A stretch of 64,000 nucleotides of DNA from JACVRW01 sp963827065. Lineage in GTDB: Bacteria; Actinomycetota; Thermoleophilia; Solirubrobacterales; Thermoleophilaceae. Positions 16,970 through 25,258 of this stretch are shown here, one piece after another (the stretch's first letter is position 1; each line of letters starts with the position of its first letter). Below the pieces are notes generated by a model, which did not search any database, was not told where the DNA came from, and was given only the letters and a program-made list of their open reading frames with translations. The translations under genes and the position numbers were made by a program. The stretch covers positions 186,001-250,000 of the forward strand of contig CAWGZM010000003.1 of the NCBI GenBank assembly GCA_963827065.1, given 5' to 3'.

Positions 16970-17391
16970 CAGCTCACACCGGGGAAGTCGCCCGCTGAGG
17001 TGAGCCACGTCAGCCCGAAGAGCCCCAGTAGCGAGATGCCGAGCAGCGGCAGCACCCTGCCGAGCCGGCCGCCCAGGCGCACCGCCAGCACCTTCACCGC
17101 GAACACGGCGAGCAGGATCGTGGCGACCACGGCGTGCGTGCCGCCGTCCTCGAAGCCGGAATCGCCGATGCACATCGTCGCGATCACGACGGAGAGGACC
17201 AAGATCGCGTCGCCGCTCGCGCGATGGGTCCAGCCGGCCGCGCCCGCCGTCAGGAACGGCAGCCGCAGGCGTCTGTAGATCACGCCGGCGAGCAGCACCT
17301 GGTAGGCGGCGAGCGCCAGCACGACGCTCGCGAGCATCACCTTCACCTCCGTCACGTTGCCGCGCGTGACGTCCTCGATCAGCTGCTCCAA
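16969..17391 (-). CDS. Four-helix membrane protein (DUF6529-like)
   Basis: A 140-residue membrane protein with four hydrophobic segments, at roughly residues 18-37, 62-78, 84-102 and 112-130. A His-containing loop reads GWTHRASGDAILVLSVV, and there is a further His in GGTHAVVATILLAVF. The end is LFGLTWLTSAGDFPGVS. It resembles actinobacterial proteins grouped, as I recall, under DUF6529, whose paired histidines suggest haem-b or copper handling; that role is not established. It is followed with one-base overlap by the small charged membrane protein. ATG at 17391 gives MEQLIEDVTRGNVTEVKVML, a good start. Confidence 0.7.
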   Translation of the reverse strand: MEQLIEDVTRGNVTEVKVMLASVVLALAAYQVLLAGVIYRRLRLPFLTAGAAGWTHRASGDAILVLSVVIATMCIGDSGFEDGGTHAVVATILLAVFAVKVLAVRLGGRLGRVLPLLGISLLGLFGLTWLTSAGDFPGVS

Positions 17392-17444
17392 TTCCCCTCC
17401 GCGGGTCGCCTCTCAGCAGGCCCTTTCCCACGAGGGCGCCGCCG

Positions 17445-18248
17445 CTACACGCGGACCGTCGCCGAGAAGAACTCCTCGAGGGCCGGCGCCAGCGCATCGG
17501 CGGCCACGTCGTGCGTCTGTCCGGCGAGCGTGCGGCGCTCGGCGTGCGGCAGGAGCTCGGCGAGTCCGTCCACCGCCGCGGCGGCCCAGGGCGGGCTCGC
17601 CCCGCCGTCGAGCAGCAGCACCGGCTGAGTGATCGTGGGTACGCCGTCCGCGACCAGCGCGTCCTGGCCGTCCATGAGCATCGTGTCGTAGACGAGCGTG
17701 TGCGCCACCGCTTCGAAGCCGGGCCACACGGGCGTGCCGCGCATCTCGGCGACCATGTCGCGCGGCATCCCGAGACCTGTCGTCAGGAAGTACTCGACCG
17801 CGTCGCCGGGACGCCCGTCGGCGTTGAGCTCGGTGAGCCGCTCGAGGAAGTCGTCCGGTGCGTCGTGGCTGTTCTCGTCGAGCGCGAAGGGGGGCTCGTA
17901 GAGGGCGAGCTTCGTGATCGCGAGGCCGCGCGCGGCGCCCTCGAGCGCGAGCGCCCCGCCCGACGACATCCCGAACACGAACGCCGAGCCCCCGGCCTCG
18001 GAGATCAACGCGTCCAGGTCCTCGACCTCGCGTTCGACGGAGTAGGGCGCGCTGTCACCGCTCTCGCCGCGGCCGCGGCGGTCGTAGTGGAACACGCTGA
18101 ACGCAGGTGCCAGCCGCCCCGCGAGCTCCGCGGTCGACTGGTCGATTGCTCGGTACTGGAAGGCTCCGCCCACGAGGATGAGGGGAGGGCCCTCGCCGGA
18201 GCGGGTGTAGCCGATGCCGGTGCCGTCGCTCGAACGTGTGCTGCTCAC
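17445..18248 (-). CDS. Alpha/beta-fold hydrolase
   Basis: A 267-residue hydrolase. SVFHYDRRGRGESGDSAPYS at residues 51-70 is the typical RGxGxS-type oxyanion region. GMSSGG near residues 93-98 is the nucleophile elbow with Ser95, and GQTHDVAAD near residue 247 offers the catalytic His. The C-terminal LLDGGASPPWAAAAVDGL probably holds the acid. The substrate is unknown; esters, epoxides or lactones are handled by relatives. The GTG at 18248 was kept. It is divergent from the RTX protein, and a near-palindrome (ACTCATCGACGAGT, 18301-18314) lies in the 101-bp gap. Confidence 0.85.
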   Translation of the reverse strand: MSSTRSSDGTGIGYTRSGEGPPLILVGGAFQYRAIDQSTAELAGRLAPAFSVFHYDRRGRGESGDSAPYSVEREVEDLDALISEAGGSAFVFGMSSGGALALEGAARGLAITKLALYEPPFALDENSHDAPDDFLERLTELNADGRPGDAVEYFLTTGLGMPRDMVAEMRGTPVWPGFEAVAHTLVYDTMLMDGQDALVADGVPTITQPVLLLDGGASPPWAAAAVDGLAELLPHAERRTLAGQTHDVAADALAPALEEFFSATVRV

Positions 18249-18349
18249 GGTTCTCCTCTCGGTAGGCGGATCTGCCCATAGGACCGCCGGCGGGCTGAGA
18301 ACTCATCGACGAGTGGAATAAGCACTCGGCAGCATCCGTCAACGAGGCC

Positions 18350-19750
18350 ATGCGCCTTCTGCCGAAGACACTCCTGCCGGCCCTGACCCTCACCGCAGCG
18401 CTCGTCGCGGCCGCTCCCGCCGCGGCGGCCCCTTCCGTCGACATCGAGGGTCAGCGGCTCGTCATCCGCGGCGGCCCCGACGCCGACACCGTGAGCCTGA
18501 CCGTGCCGGCGTCCTCTCCCAACCTGATGCAGGTAGACCTCGACGGCGGCGGCCCTGCGGAGTTGGAGCTGCCGCGCCGGCACTTCGAGCAGATCGTCGT
18601 CGAGAGCGGTGCGGGTGACGACAGCGTGCGCGTCGACGCGCCGCCGCGCCTGCTGCTCGAGCCCGTCCGCCTCGACGGCGGCGAGGGTTACGACGCCGCG
18701 ACACTCGCGGGCTCGGAGAGCTCGGAGGACCTGCGCGCCGCGCCCGCCGGCGCGCACGCGCGCCTCAGCCGCGACGACGGCCGCGTGCGCCTCCTCACGA
18801 GCGCTCTCGAGCGGGCCGACCTGCCGGCGGGCGCCGGCCGCGACGAGCTCCACGTGCGCGACCTGACCGGCACGGAGCTGCAGGAGGTCCACACCGACCT
18901 CGGCGACGGGCAGCGCGACCGGCTGGCGGTCGACGGCTCGGATGAGCAGGAGCAGATCTCTGCCTCCGGCTTCGGGCAGACCCTGTACGTGATCGGCACC
19001 TTCGCCTTCGTCCAGGTCGAGAACCCGGAGCAGGGCGACGAGCTCGTGGTGGACGGGCGCGGCAACCGCGATCTCGTGAGCACGTCCAGCACCGCCATGC
19101 AGATGACGCTGCGGGGAGGCGCGGCGAGCGACGTCCTGCTCGGCGGTCCCGGCGACGACGTGCTCGTGGGCGGCGACGACTTCGACGACGTCGACGGCGG
19201 CGGGGGCGACGACAGCGCCGACCTCGGCAACTACTTCGACCGCTTCACCTGGAACCCGGGCGACGGCAACGACGTCGTCGACGGCGGAGCGAGCCATGAC
19301 TCGATCTCGTTCAACGGCGCCGACGCGCCCGAGCTCGTGACGCTCGCGGCGGACGGTCGCAGGCTGCGGATCACGCGCGACGTCGAGTCGAGCGTGACCG
19401 ACATCGGCGGCATCGAGGAGGTCAACGCGGTTCCCCGCGGCGGCGCCGACACGCTCCGCATCGGCGAGCTGAGCCGCACTCCGGTGTCGCTCGTGCACGC
19501 GAACATGGCGGCGGGCGGCTCGACCGGCGACGGCGCCCCGGACACGATCGAGGTCACCGGCACCCCACGCGCCGACTCCATCGCCGTCAGCGGCGTGGGC
19601 CGCGCGGTCGACGCGAGCGGCCTCTCGGCGCTCGTGGAGCTGACGCTGCTCGACCCGTTCGACCGGCTCGCGCTCCTCACCGGAGGAGGGACCGACAGCG
19701 TCGACAGCAGTGGGCTGCCGCCCGGGATCGTCGAGCTGATCGTCGACTAG
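18350..19750 (+). CDS. Secreted RTX/hemolysin-type calcium-binding repeat protein
   Basis: A 466-residue exported protein. The signal peptide is MRLLPKTLLPALTLTAALVA with an AAPAAAA cleavage region. Glycine/aspartate-rich repeats of the RTX nonapeptide type follow: VESGAGDDSVRVD, LDGGEGYDAATL, and the clearest run LLGGPGDDVLVGGDDFDDVD near residues 264-285. These fold into a calcium-bound parallel beta-roll. No catalytic domain is visible, so it may be structural or adhesive. The stop shares CTAG with the convergent PadR gene. Similar solitary repeat proteins are common in soil actinobacteria. The long open frame on the opposite strand is a composition artefact. Confidence 0.82.
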   Translation: MRLLPKTLLPALTLTAALVAAAPAAAAPSVDIEGQRLVIRGGPDADTVSLTVPASSPNLMQVDLDGGGPAELELPRRHFEQIVVESGAGDDSVRVDAPPRLLLEPVRLDGGEGYDAATLAGSESSEDLRAAPAGAHARLSRDDGRVRLLTSALERADLPAGAGRDELHVRDLTGTELQEVHTDLGDGQRDRLAVDGSDEQEQISASGFGQTLYVIGTFAFVQVENPEQGDELVVDGRGNRDLVSTSSTAMQMTLRGGAASDVLLGGPGDDVLVGGDDFDDVDGGGGDDSADLGNYFDRFTWNPGDGNDVVDGGASHDSISFNGADAPELVTLAADGRRLRITRDVESSVTDIGGIEEVNAVPRGGADTLRIGELSRTPVSLVHANMAAGGSTGDGAPDTIEVTGTPRADSIAVSGVGRAVDASGLSALVELTLLDPFDRLALLTGGGTDSVDSSGLPPGIVELIVD

Positions 19751-20289
19751 GTGATGCGCGGGTCGAGCTCGTCCTCGACCCGTTCCACCCAGTCGAGCTT
19801 GAGAGCGAGCAGGTCGCGCAGGTAGTCGTTGACGAGCTGCAGGTACTTGCGCCGGTGCGGCAGTTCCTCGGCGCTCTCCATGCTCGCATCGAGGCGGGCC
19901 TCGAGGTCGGCGATGTCCTCGCGCAGCGCCGAGATGCTCGCGCGCGTTGGGCCCTCGCCGACCAGGTCCGCCACAAGCATGCGGAGGAGCGGCTCGCTCT
20001 TCACCGGGGTGACGTGCGCTGGGGTGTCCGCCCACTCGCGCAGCGCCTCGAGGCCCTTGTCGGTGAGCGAGTAGACAGTCCGCTCACGTGTCTTGCCGGG
20101 CTCGCGGCGCGCCTCTAGGTAGCCCAGCTTTGCGAGCCGCTTGGGCTCGACGTAGTACTGGCTCTCACCGGCCCAGGCCAGGATCCTGCCGCGCTGGGCC
20201 AGTCGCAGGAGATCGTGCGCGCCCGCGCCGCCGCGGCCCACCAAGCCGAGGATCTCGTAGGAAAACAGGCTCAATTCCGCTCTAGACAT
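19747..20289 (-). CDS. PadR-family transcriptional regulator
   Basis: About 180 residues. The PadR winged helix is SLFSYEILGLVGRGGAGAHD through YYVEPKRLAKLGYLEA, with RTVYSLTDKGLEALREWA as the wing, then a C-terminal dimerisation coiled coil (SISALREDIADLEARLDASM). PadR proteins are usually repressors of detoxification or transport genes. ATG at 20289 (MSRAEL) was chosen because a perfect 13-bp palindrome ends two bases upstream; the alternative ATG at 20301 lies inside that palindrome. Divergent from a methyltransferase, which is the likeliest co-regulated gene. The stop shares CTAG with the RTX gene. Confidence 0.88.
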   Translation of the reverse strand: MSRAELSLFSYEILGLVGRGGAGAHDLLRLAQRGRILAWAGESQYYVEPKRLAKLGYLEARREPGKTRERTVYSLTDKGLEALREWADTPAHVTPVKSEPLLRMLVADLVGEGPTRASISALREDIADLEARLDASMESAEELPHRRKYLQLVNDYLRDLLALKLDWVERVEDELDPRIT

Positions 20290-20290
20290 A

Positions 20291-20303
20291 CTATGGTCCA
20301 TAG
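20291..20303. promoter_or_regulatory. Palindromic candidate PadR operator CTATGGTCCATAG
   Basis: A 13-bp palindrome (six-base arms around a central T) lies between padR and the divergent methyltransferase. A half-site CCCATAGG follows at 20321-20328. Autoregulation through such sites is usual for PadR proteins. Binding is inferred from position and symmetry only. Confidence 0.5.
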
Positions 20304-20349
20304 CTTACGATAGCTACGACCCATAGGCTAAGCGTATGAGGAGACGGAG

Positions 20350-21150
20350 ATGGCTACGACGAGCGCCGCGGTCGGAAGCGACATGAGACAGGGCGAGCTC
20401 TGGGGCGCGCGAGCGGACGACTGGGCACAGGTCGAGGAGCAGCAGCTGCCGACCTACGAAGAGGGCATCCGGCGCACCGGCGTGAAGGCCGGTGACCGCG
20501 TCCTCGACGTGGGCTGCGGTTCCGGCGTGTTTCTGCGCGCGGTCACCGATCTCGGCGGCCGCGCCTACGGACTCGACGCGTCGCGCGGCCTACTTCGCGT
20601 CGCCCGTGCGCGTGTTCCCGAGGCCGACCTGAGGGTCGGCGACCTGCAGTCCCTGCCCCACGAGGACGACTTCTTCGACGTCGTGACTGGCTTCAACTCG
20701 TTCTTCTTCGCGGACGACATGGTCGCTGCCCTGCGCGAGGCCGTCCGGGTCGCAAAGCCGGGTGCGCCCGTGCTGATCCAGGTCTGGGGCCGGCCCGAGC
20801 GCTGCCAGCTCAGGCCGATGCTCGCGGCGGCCGGGAGCCTAAGGCCGCCGCAGCCCGAGCCGGCCGCCGCGCCGCCGCCGCTCTGGCAGCCGGGCGTGCT
20901 CGAGCAAGTCGCCTCGGAGGCCGGGCTCGCCCCGGGGGAGAGCTTCGACCTGAGTACGAGCTTCGAGTTCGCCGACGAGAGCGCGCTGTTGCGCAACCTG
21001 CTGTCACCGGGTCCGGTGAGCGAGGCGGTCCGTCATTCCGGCGAGCGGGCAGTGGCCGACGCCATCCTGGGAGCGCTCGCGCCCCACCGGCGCCCGGACG
21101 GGAGCTACCGGCTCGAGAACGAGTGGCATTTCCTGCTCGCGCGCGCGTGA
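20350..21150 (+). CDS. Class I SAM-dependent methyltransferase
   Basis: A 266-residue methyltransferase. VLDVGCGSG at residues 51-59 is motif I, AYGLDASRGLLRVARAR the strand-2 region, and LRVGDLQSLPHEDDFFDVVT motif II. The start MATTSAAVGSDMRQGELWGA and RADDWAQVEEQQLP are typical of UbiE-like small-molecule methyltransferases. The acceptor is unknown. A purine-rich GAGGAGACGGAG sits just before the ATG. It is divergent from padR across a gap holding a palindrome, so PadR may repress it. Together they may form a small detoxification or secondary-metabolite unit. Confidence 0.87.
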   Translation: MATTSAAVGSDMRQGELWGARADDWAQVEEQQLPTYEEGIRRTGVKAGDRVLDVGCGSGVFLRAVTDLGGRAYGLDASRGLLRVARARVPEADLRVGDLQSLPHEDDFFDVVTGFNSFFFADDMVAALREAVRVAKPGAPVLIQVWGRPERCQLRPMLAAAGSLRPPQPEPAAAPPPLWQPGVLEQVASEAGLAPGESFDLSTSFEFADESALLRNLLSPGPVSEAVRHSGERAVADAILGALAPHRRPDGSYRLENEWHFLLARA

Positions 21151-21152
21151 GC

Positions 21153-22268
21153 TCAGCGCGTCCCGGCCAGCTCGCCCGCCTTGCGTCGCAGCGCCTCGAG
21201 TAGACCGTCGTAGGACTCGGCGAACGCGTCGACGCCCTCGTCGACGAGCTGTCTCATCACGATGTCGTCGAGGTCGACGCCCAGCTCGCGCAGTTCCGTC
21301 ATCAACTGTCGCGCCGCGTCCACGTCGCGGTCGACCGTGCGCTCGGCGGTCGCGTGGTCGCGGGCCGCCTCGATCGTCGCGTCGGGCATGGTGTTGACGG
21401 TGTCCGGGCCGATCAGCTCGTCCACGTAGAGCGTGTCGGGGTAGTCCGGGTTCTTGGTCGACGTCGATCCCCACAAGGGTCGCTGGACGTTTGCGCCGGC
21501 CGCGGCCAACCGCTCCCAGCGATCGCCGGAGAACAACTCTTGGAACTCGGCATAGGCGAGCTTCGCGTTGGCGACCGCGGCACGCCCGCGCAGGTCCTCG
21601 CGGCCGAGTTCCTCCAGCGCGGCGTCGACCTTGGTGTCGACCCGGGAGACGAAGAAGCTCGCGACCGAGGCGCTGCGGTCGATCGGCTCGCCGGCCTCGT
21701 ACCGGCGCTCGAGCCCGCGCAGGAAGGCCTCCGCGATGTCGCGGTAGCGCTCGACGGCGAACAGGAGCGTCACGTTCACGTTGACGCCGAGCGCGGTCAG
21801 CTCCTCGAATGCGCGAACCCCGGGCTCGGTGCCGGGCACCTTGATCAGCACGTTGGGCCGGTCGATCGCGTCGCGGTGGCGCTGCGCCTCCGCGATCGAG
21901 CCCTCGGCGTCGAAGGCGAGCGAGGCCGGCAGCTCGAAGGAGACGTAGCCGTCCTGGCCCTTCGTCTCCTCGAAGACCGGTCGCATCAGGTCGGCCGCGT
22001 CGCGGACGTCCTGGTAGGCGAGCCGCTCGAAGATCTCCTGCGGGTCGTCCGTCTCGCGGGTGACCTCACGGAAGGCGTCGTCGTAGCGGTCCGAGTGACC
22101 CATGCCCTTCTCGAAGATCGTGGGGTTCGAGGTGACGCCGCTGATCCCGTCCTCGTTGATGAGTCGCTCCAGCTCGCCGTCGTCGAGCAGCTGGCGGTTC
22201 AGGTTGTCGATCCAGATCGCTTGCCCGAGGGCCTCGATCTCTCGCAGTCGATTCACGTTGTCGGCCAT
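21153..22268 (-). CDS. tal: Transaldolase
   Basis: A 371-residue transaldolase of the long actinobacterial type. SGVTSNPTIFEKGMGHS is the N-terminal signature and PNVLIKVPGTEPG near residue 140 holds the Schiff-base lysine. NVTLLFAVERYRDIAEAFLR is another conserved barrel segment, and PLWGSTSTKNPDYPDTLYVD is a family hallmark. It transfers a dihydroxyacetone unit between sugar phosphates in the pentose phosphate pathway, in the cytosol. It stands alone here instead of next to transketolase or glucose-6-phosphate dehydrogenase, where actinobacteria often keep it. ATG at 22268. Confidence 0.95.
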   Translation of the reverse strand: MADNVNRLREIEALGQAIWIDNLNRQLLDDGELERLINEDGISGVTSNPTIFEKGMGHSDRYDDAFREVTRETDDPQEIFERLAYQDVRDAADLMRPVFEETKGQDGYVSFELPASLAFDAEGSIAEAQRHRDAIDRPNVLIKVPGTEPGVRAFEELTALGVNVNVTLLFAVERYRDIAEAFLRGLERRYEAGEPIDRSASVASFFVSRVDTKVDAALEELGREDLRGRAAVANAKLAYAEFQELFSGDRWERLAAAGANVQRPLWGSTSTKNPDYPDTLYVDELIGPDTVNTMPDATIEAARDHATAERTVDRDVDAARQLMTELRELGVDLDDIVMRQLVDEGVDAFAESYDGLLEALRRKAGELAGTR

Positions 22269-22350
22269 GCCTTCCGGCTACCCGGTGGGGCGGGGCGACA
22301 CACGCCCCGTCGGGTTGCGGGCGGCTACTCCGCCGCCTAGCGTGCCGCTC

Positions 22351-22977
22351 ATGAACTCCTATCCCGTCACCCTCTCGATCGACTTTCCCGATCGACCGCT
22401 CAACCGGCTGACGACGGCCTTTCGCGTGTTCACGGTGATTCCGATCGCCATCGTGCTGTGCTCGATCGCCGGATACAGCAATCAGTACGACGCAAGCGGG
22501 GAGAGCGCGACGATCGTGATCGGCGGCGTCGGCCTGCTGTTCGTCCCCCCGCTCCTCATGATCCTGTTCCGGCAGAAGTACCCGCGCTGGTGGTTCGACT
22601 GGAACCTCGAGCTGCTGCGCTTCGCGAACCGCGTCGGGGCCTACTTCGCGCTGATGGAGGACCGCTATCCGTCCACGGACGAGCATCAGTACGTGGCGCT
22701 GGAGATGCCGTATCCCGACGCGCGAACCGGCCTCAACCGCTGGCTTCCGCTCGTCAAGTGGTTCCTCGCCATTCCCCACTACATCGTGCTCGCGTTCCTC
22801 TATCTCGGCGTCATCGTCGTCGTGATCATCGCCTGGTTCGCGATCCTGTTTACCGGTCGCTACCCGCGCGGCCTGTTCGATTTCGTCGAGGGCGTGATCC
22901 GCTGGCACAACCGCGTCGTCGCCTACGCCCTCATATTGGTGACGGACGAGTACCCGCCGTTCCGGCTCGGGCAGTGA
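22351..22977 (+). CDS. DUF4389-domain membrane protein
   Basis: A 208-residue membrane protein beginning MNSYPVTLSIDFPDRPLNRL. Hydrophobic segments occur near residues 28-45, 58-72 and 143-168 (HYIVLAFLYLGVIVVVIIAW). The motifs FTGRYPRGLFDFVEGVIRWH and RVVAYALILVTDEYPPFRLG are strongly characteristic of DUF4389 proteins, which are widespread and uncharacterised. The ATG at 22351 was chosen over upstream in-frame starts antisense to tal. The TGA overlaps the GTG of the following acetyltransferase (GTGA), so the pair is coupled. Confidence 0.87.
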   Translation: MNSYPVTLSIDFPDRPLNRLTTAFRVFTVIPIAIVLCSIAGYSNQYDASGESATIVIGGVGLLFVPPLLMILFRQKYPRWWFDWNLELLRFANRVGAYFALMEDRYPSTDEHQYVALEMPYPDARTGLNRWLPLVKWFLAIPHYIVLAFLYLGVIVVVIIAWFAILFTGRYPRGLFDFVEGVIRWHNRVVAYALILVTDEYPPFRLGQ

Positions 22978-23477
22978 GCGGACCGGGTCCGTCCCGCACG
23001 CAGTCAGCGGAACTTCAGATCGAGCCGGTCCGGCCCGAGCACGCGGAGCGGCTGCGCGAGCTGCGTGCGGATCCCGAGGTGGCGCGCTGGTGGGATCCGC
23101 CGCCGGACGAGTGGCCGCTCGGGCCTGAGCCCGATGTCGAGCGCTTCGCGATCACGGTGGACGGCGAGCCGGCCGGTGCGATCCAGTTCTGGGAGGAGAC
23201 GGACCCCGGCTGCCGCTCCGCCGACGTGGACATCTTCCTCGGGCCGGAGCACCAGGGCCGCGGCCTGGGCACCGAGGCGCTGCGCATCATCGTGCGCCAC
23301 CTGGTCGAGGAGCGCGGCCACCACCGCATCACGCTGTCGACCGCGGTGGACAACGCTCGCGCGATCCGCGTCTACGAGAAGGTGGGCTTTCGCCCGGTCG
23401 GCGTCACCCGCAAGTCCAACCTCAACGAGCTCAGCGGCGAATGGGAGGACGAGCTGCTGATGGAGTACGTCGTCTAG
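22974..23477 (+). CDS. GNAT-family N-acetyltransferase (AAC(6')-like/RimJ-like)
   Basis: A 167-residue acetyltransferase starting at a GTG inside the DUF4389 stop. After a short leader, LQIEPVRPEHAERLRELRAD is the first strand, and IFLGPEHQGRGLGTEALRII is motif A with the Q/R-G-x-G-x-A acetyl-CoA loop. NARAIRVYEKVGFRPVGVTR is motif B. The segment EVARWWDPPPDEWP and the AIQFWEE strand resemble AAC(6')-type and RimJ/L-type proteins. The acceptor is unknown. The stop shares CTAG with the convergent phoD. Confidence 0.86.
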   Translation: MSGPGPSRTQSAELQIEPVRPEHAERLRELRADPEVARWWDPPPDEWPLGPEPDVERFAITVDGEPAGAIQFWEETDPGCRSADVDIFLGPEHQGRGLGTEALRIIVRHLVEERGHHRITLSTAVDNARAIRVYEKVGFRPVGVTRKSNLNELSGEWEDELLMEYVV

Positions 23478-25078
23478 ACCGGAACCGCCCCCGGCCGCCC
23501 GTCCTCGACCTCGAACGACGCGAAGGTGTAGACCGGGGCGTCGCTGCGGCTCACCGTCTTGACCATCCGCAGGTCGGTGCGCCACGCCTCGCGATCGACC
23601 CGGCAGCGGACGTAGCCGCGCCGGTCCCCGTCGAAGAACTTGATGTGCGGGTTCGCGTCGATCATCGGCCCGTAGTAGGGGCCATAGACCGGGAAGTCGC
23701 CGTTGGACGAGATCGACGTCCCGACGAACTCCGTCGCGACCGTGGTCGAGTCGGGGTCGGAGAAGTCGGCCTTGATGTCGTTGACGAAGGTCGAGTGCCA
23801 GTCGCCCGTGATGAGCATCGGGTTGCGGATCCGCGCCTCGGCCAGGTGGTCGATGATGCGCTGGCGCGCCACCGGGTAGCCATCCCAGGCGTCGTGCCAG
23901 TAGATGCGCGGGTCGCCGCGGTCGTGGTCGAGCTGGCCCATCATCACCTGCTGGGCGATCACGTTCCAGCGCGCGCGGGAGCGTTCGAGCCCGTCGCGCA
24001 GCCAGGCCTCCTGGTCGAAGCCGAGCATCGTCACGTCCGGGTCGAGCGAGGCCTCGCAGCGCGGGAACTCGCCGTCGCCGCAGGGCTGATCGGTGCGGTA
24101 CTGGCGCTCGTCGACCACGCTGAACTCGGCCAGGTCGCCCCACGTCATGCGCCGGTAGAGCAGGGCCGAGCCGTTGCGCGGGCGGGCTGAGGTCCGCAGC
24201 GGAATGTGCTCGTAGAACGCCTGGTAGGCCGCCGCCCGGCGGGCGGTGAACGCCGGGCTCGGCTGGCCGCCGACGGGGGCGAGACCGGCATAGTCGTTCT
24301 GCACCTCGTGGTCGTCCCACGCGATCACCCACGGGAACAGCTGGTGTGCCCGCTGCAGGTCGGGGTCGGTCTTGTAGAGCCCGTGCTGGAGCCGATAGCG
24401 CTCGAGCGTCTCGCACTCTGGCCGATACTGCTCCGGCACCGGCACGCCCCTGAAGCCGCCGTTCTCGTCGATCCCGTACTCGTAGAAGTAGTCGCCGAGG
24501 TGCACGACGAAGGCGAGGTCCTCCTCCGCCATGCGCCGGTAGGCCGAGTAGTAGCCCTCGTCCCAGCGCTGGCAGGACGCGAACGCGAAGTTCAGGGAGC
24601 TGACCGAGTGCCAGCGTGACGGCGCCGTCAGCGTGCGCCCGACCGGGCTCAGCTCGTCGCGGTAGCGGAACTGGAAGTAGTACTCGCGCCGTGGTTCCAG
24701 GCCGCCCACCTCCACGTGCACGGAGTGCGCGAGCTCGGGCACTGCGAGCGTGATGCCGGCGCGCACGACCCGTCGCATGGCCGGATCCTTCGCAACGCGC
24801 CACACGACCGGCGCCCAGCGATGGGGCATGCCGCCGTCGGGCTCGAGCGGCTCCGGCGCCAACCGCGTCCACAGCACGACCCGGTTGGGCGCGGGGTCGC
24901 CCGACGCCACTCCGAGGCTGAACGGATAGCCGCTCAGCCGCGGCGCCGCGTGGGCCAGGTCACCGCGCACCTGGCAGAACGCGGCCGCGCCCGCCAGCGC
25001 CCCGGTGAATTGGAGGAAGCGGCGGCGATCCATCGGGCCGGCCAGCGCCTCTTCGAGCGACTGCAGGGCATCGGGCAT
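23474..25078 (-). CDS. phoD: Alkaline phosphatase D (Tat-exported phosphodiesterase/phosphatase)
   Basis: A 534-residue PhoD. The N-terminus carries a twin-arginine signal (MDRRRFLQFTGALAGAAAF, residues ~16-34) for export of the folded metalloenzyme. Family blocks include YPFSLGVASGDPAPNRVVLW, FAFASCQRWDEGYYSAYRRM with the first ligand Cys/Asp region, FVVHLGDYFYEYG, VIAWDDHEVQNDYAG, and LITGDWHSTFVNDIK with the catalytic His residues. PhoD enzymes use Ca/Fe to release phosphate from phosphate mono- and diesters outside the cell, typically under phosphate starvation. Divergent from another phosphatase-superfamily gene, which suggests a shared phosphate-linked control region. Confidence 0.93.
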   Translation of the reverse strand: MPDALQSLEEALAGPMDRRRFLQFTGALAGAAAFCQVRGDLAHAAPRLSGYPFSLGVASGDPAPNRVVLWTRLAPEPLEPDGGMPHRWAPVVWRVAKDPAMRRVVRAGITLAVPELAHSVHVEVGGLEPRREYYFQFRYRDELSPVGRTLTAPSRWHSVSSLNFAFASCQRWDEGYYSAYRRMAEEDLAFVVHLGDYFYEYGIDENGGFRGVPVPEQYRPECETLERYRLQHGLYKTDPDLQRAHQLFPWVIAWDDHEVQNDYAGLAPVGGQPSPAFTARRAAAYQAFYEHIPLRTSARPRNGSALLYRRMTWGDLAEFSVVDERQYRTDQPCGDGEFPRCEASLDPDVTMLGFDQEAWLRDGLERSRARWNVIAQQVMMGQLDHDRGDPRIYWHDAWDGYPVARQRIIDHLAEARIRNPMLITGDWHSTFVNDIKADFSDPDSTTVATEFVGTSISSNGDFPVYGPYYGPMIDANPHIKFFDGDRRGYVRCRVDREAWRTDLRMVKTVSRSDAPVYTFASFEVEDGRPGAVPV

Positions 25079-25258
25079 GACGACCTCCGGTCGGGGGGCG
25101 CGAGGGAAGCCCCAGGGCGCGGGGACCCGTTCCGCGCATCTGGCGCGCGAGCTATATCCCTTAAAGGGGGCTCAGTCAACCCTGGTCGGCCTTGACTCGC
25201 CCGAGTGGGGTGCGGTAGAAGCAGCGTGGGTAGGCGCCCTACGGAGGAGGAGTTCTCG
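25079..25258. promoter_or_regulatory. Divergent promoter region between two exported phosphatase-family genes
   Basis: This 180-bp gap separates phoD from the alkaline phosphatase superfamily gene. It includes an AT-richer core near 25150-25172 (gctatatcccttaaaggg) with a small CCCTT-A-AAGGG symmetry. PhoB/PhoP control is plausible from the genes, but I see no convincing Pho box repeats. A GGAGGAGG ribosome site (25243-25250) serves the rightward gene. Confidence 0.45.

Noticed and set aside
18301..18314. Near-palindrome ACTCATCGACGAGT between the hydrolase and RTX genes
   Set aside because: Imperfect, only 14 bp, and no regulator gene is adjacent; not strong enough to call an operator.
18245..20035. 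Long open frame on the minus strand opposite the RTX gene (~596 codons)
   Set aside because: Composition artefact of a GC-rich Gly/Asp coding strand; no protein motifs, and the plus strand has a signal peptide and RTX repeats.
23004..24872. Minus-strand frame of ~622 codons shadowing phoD and the acetyltransferase
   Set aside because: Arg/Ala-rich with no motifs; phoD in another frame has a Tat signal and all family blocks.
25150..25172. Pho box between phoD and the second phosphatase gene
   Set aside because: There is only a small CCCTT/AAGGG symmetry and no direct repeats of the expected spacing.
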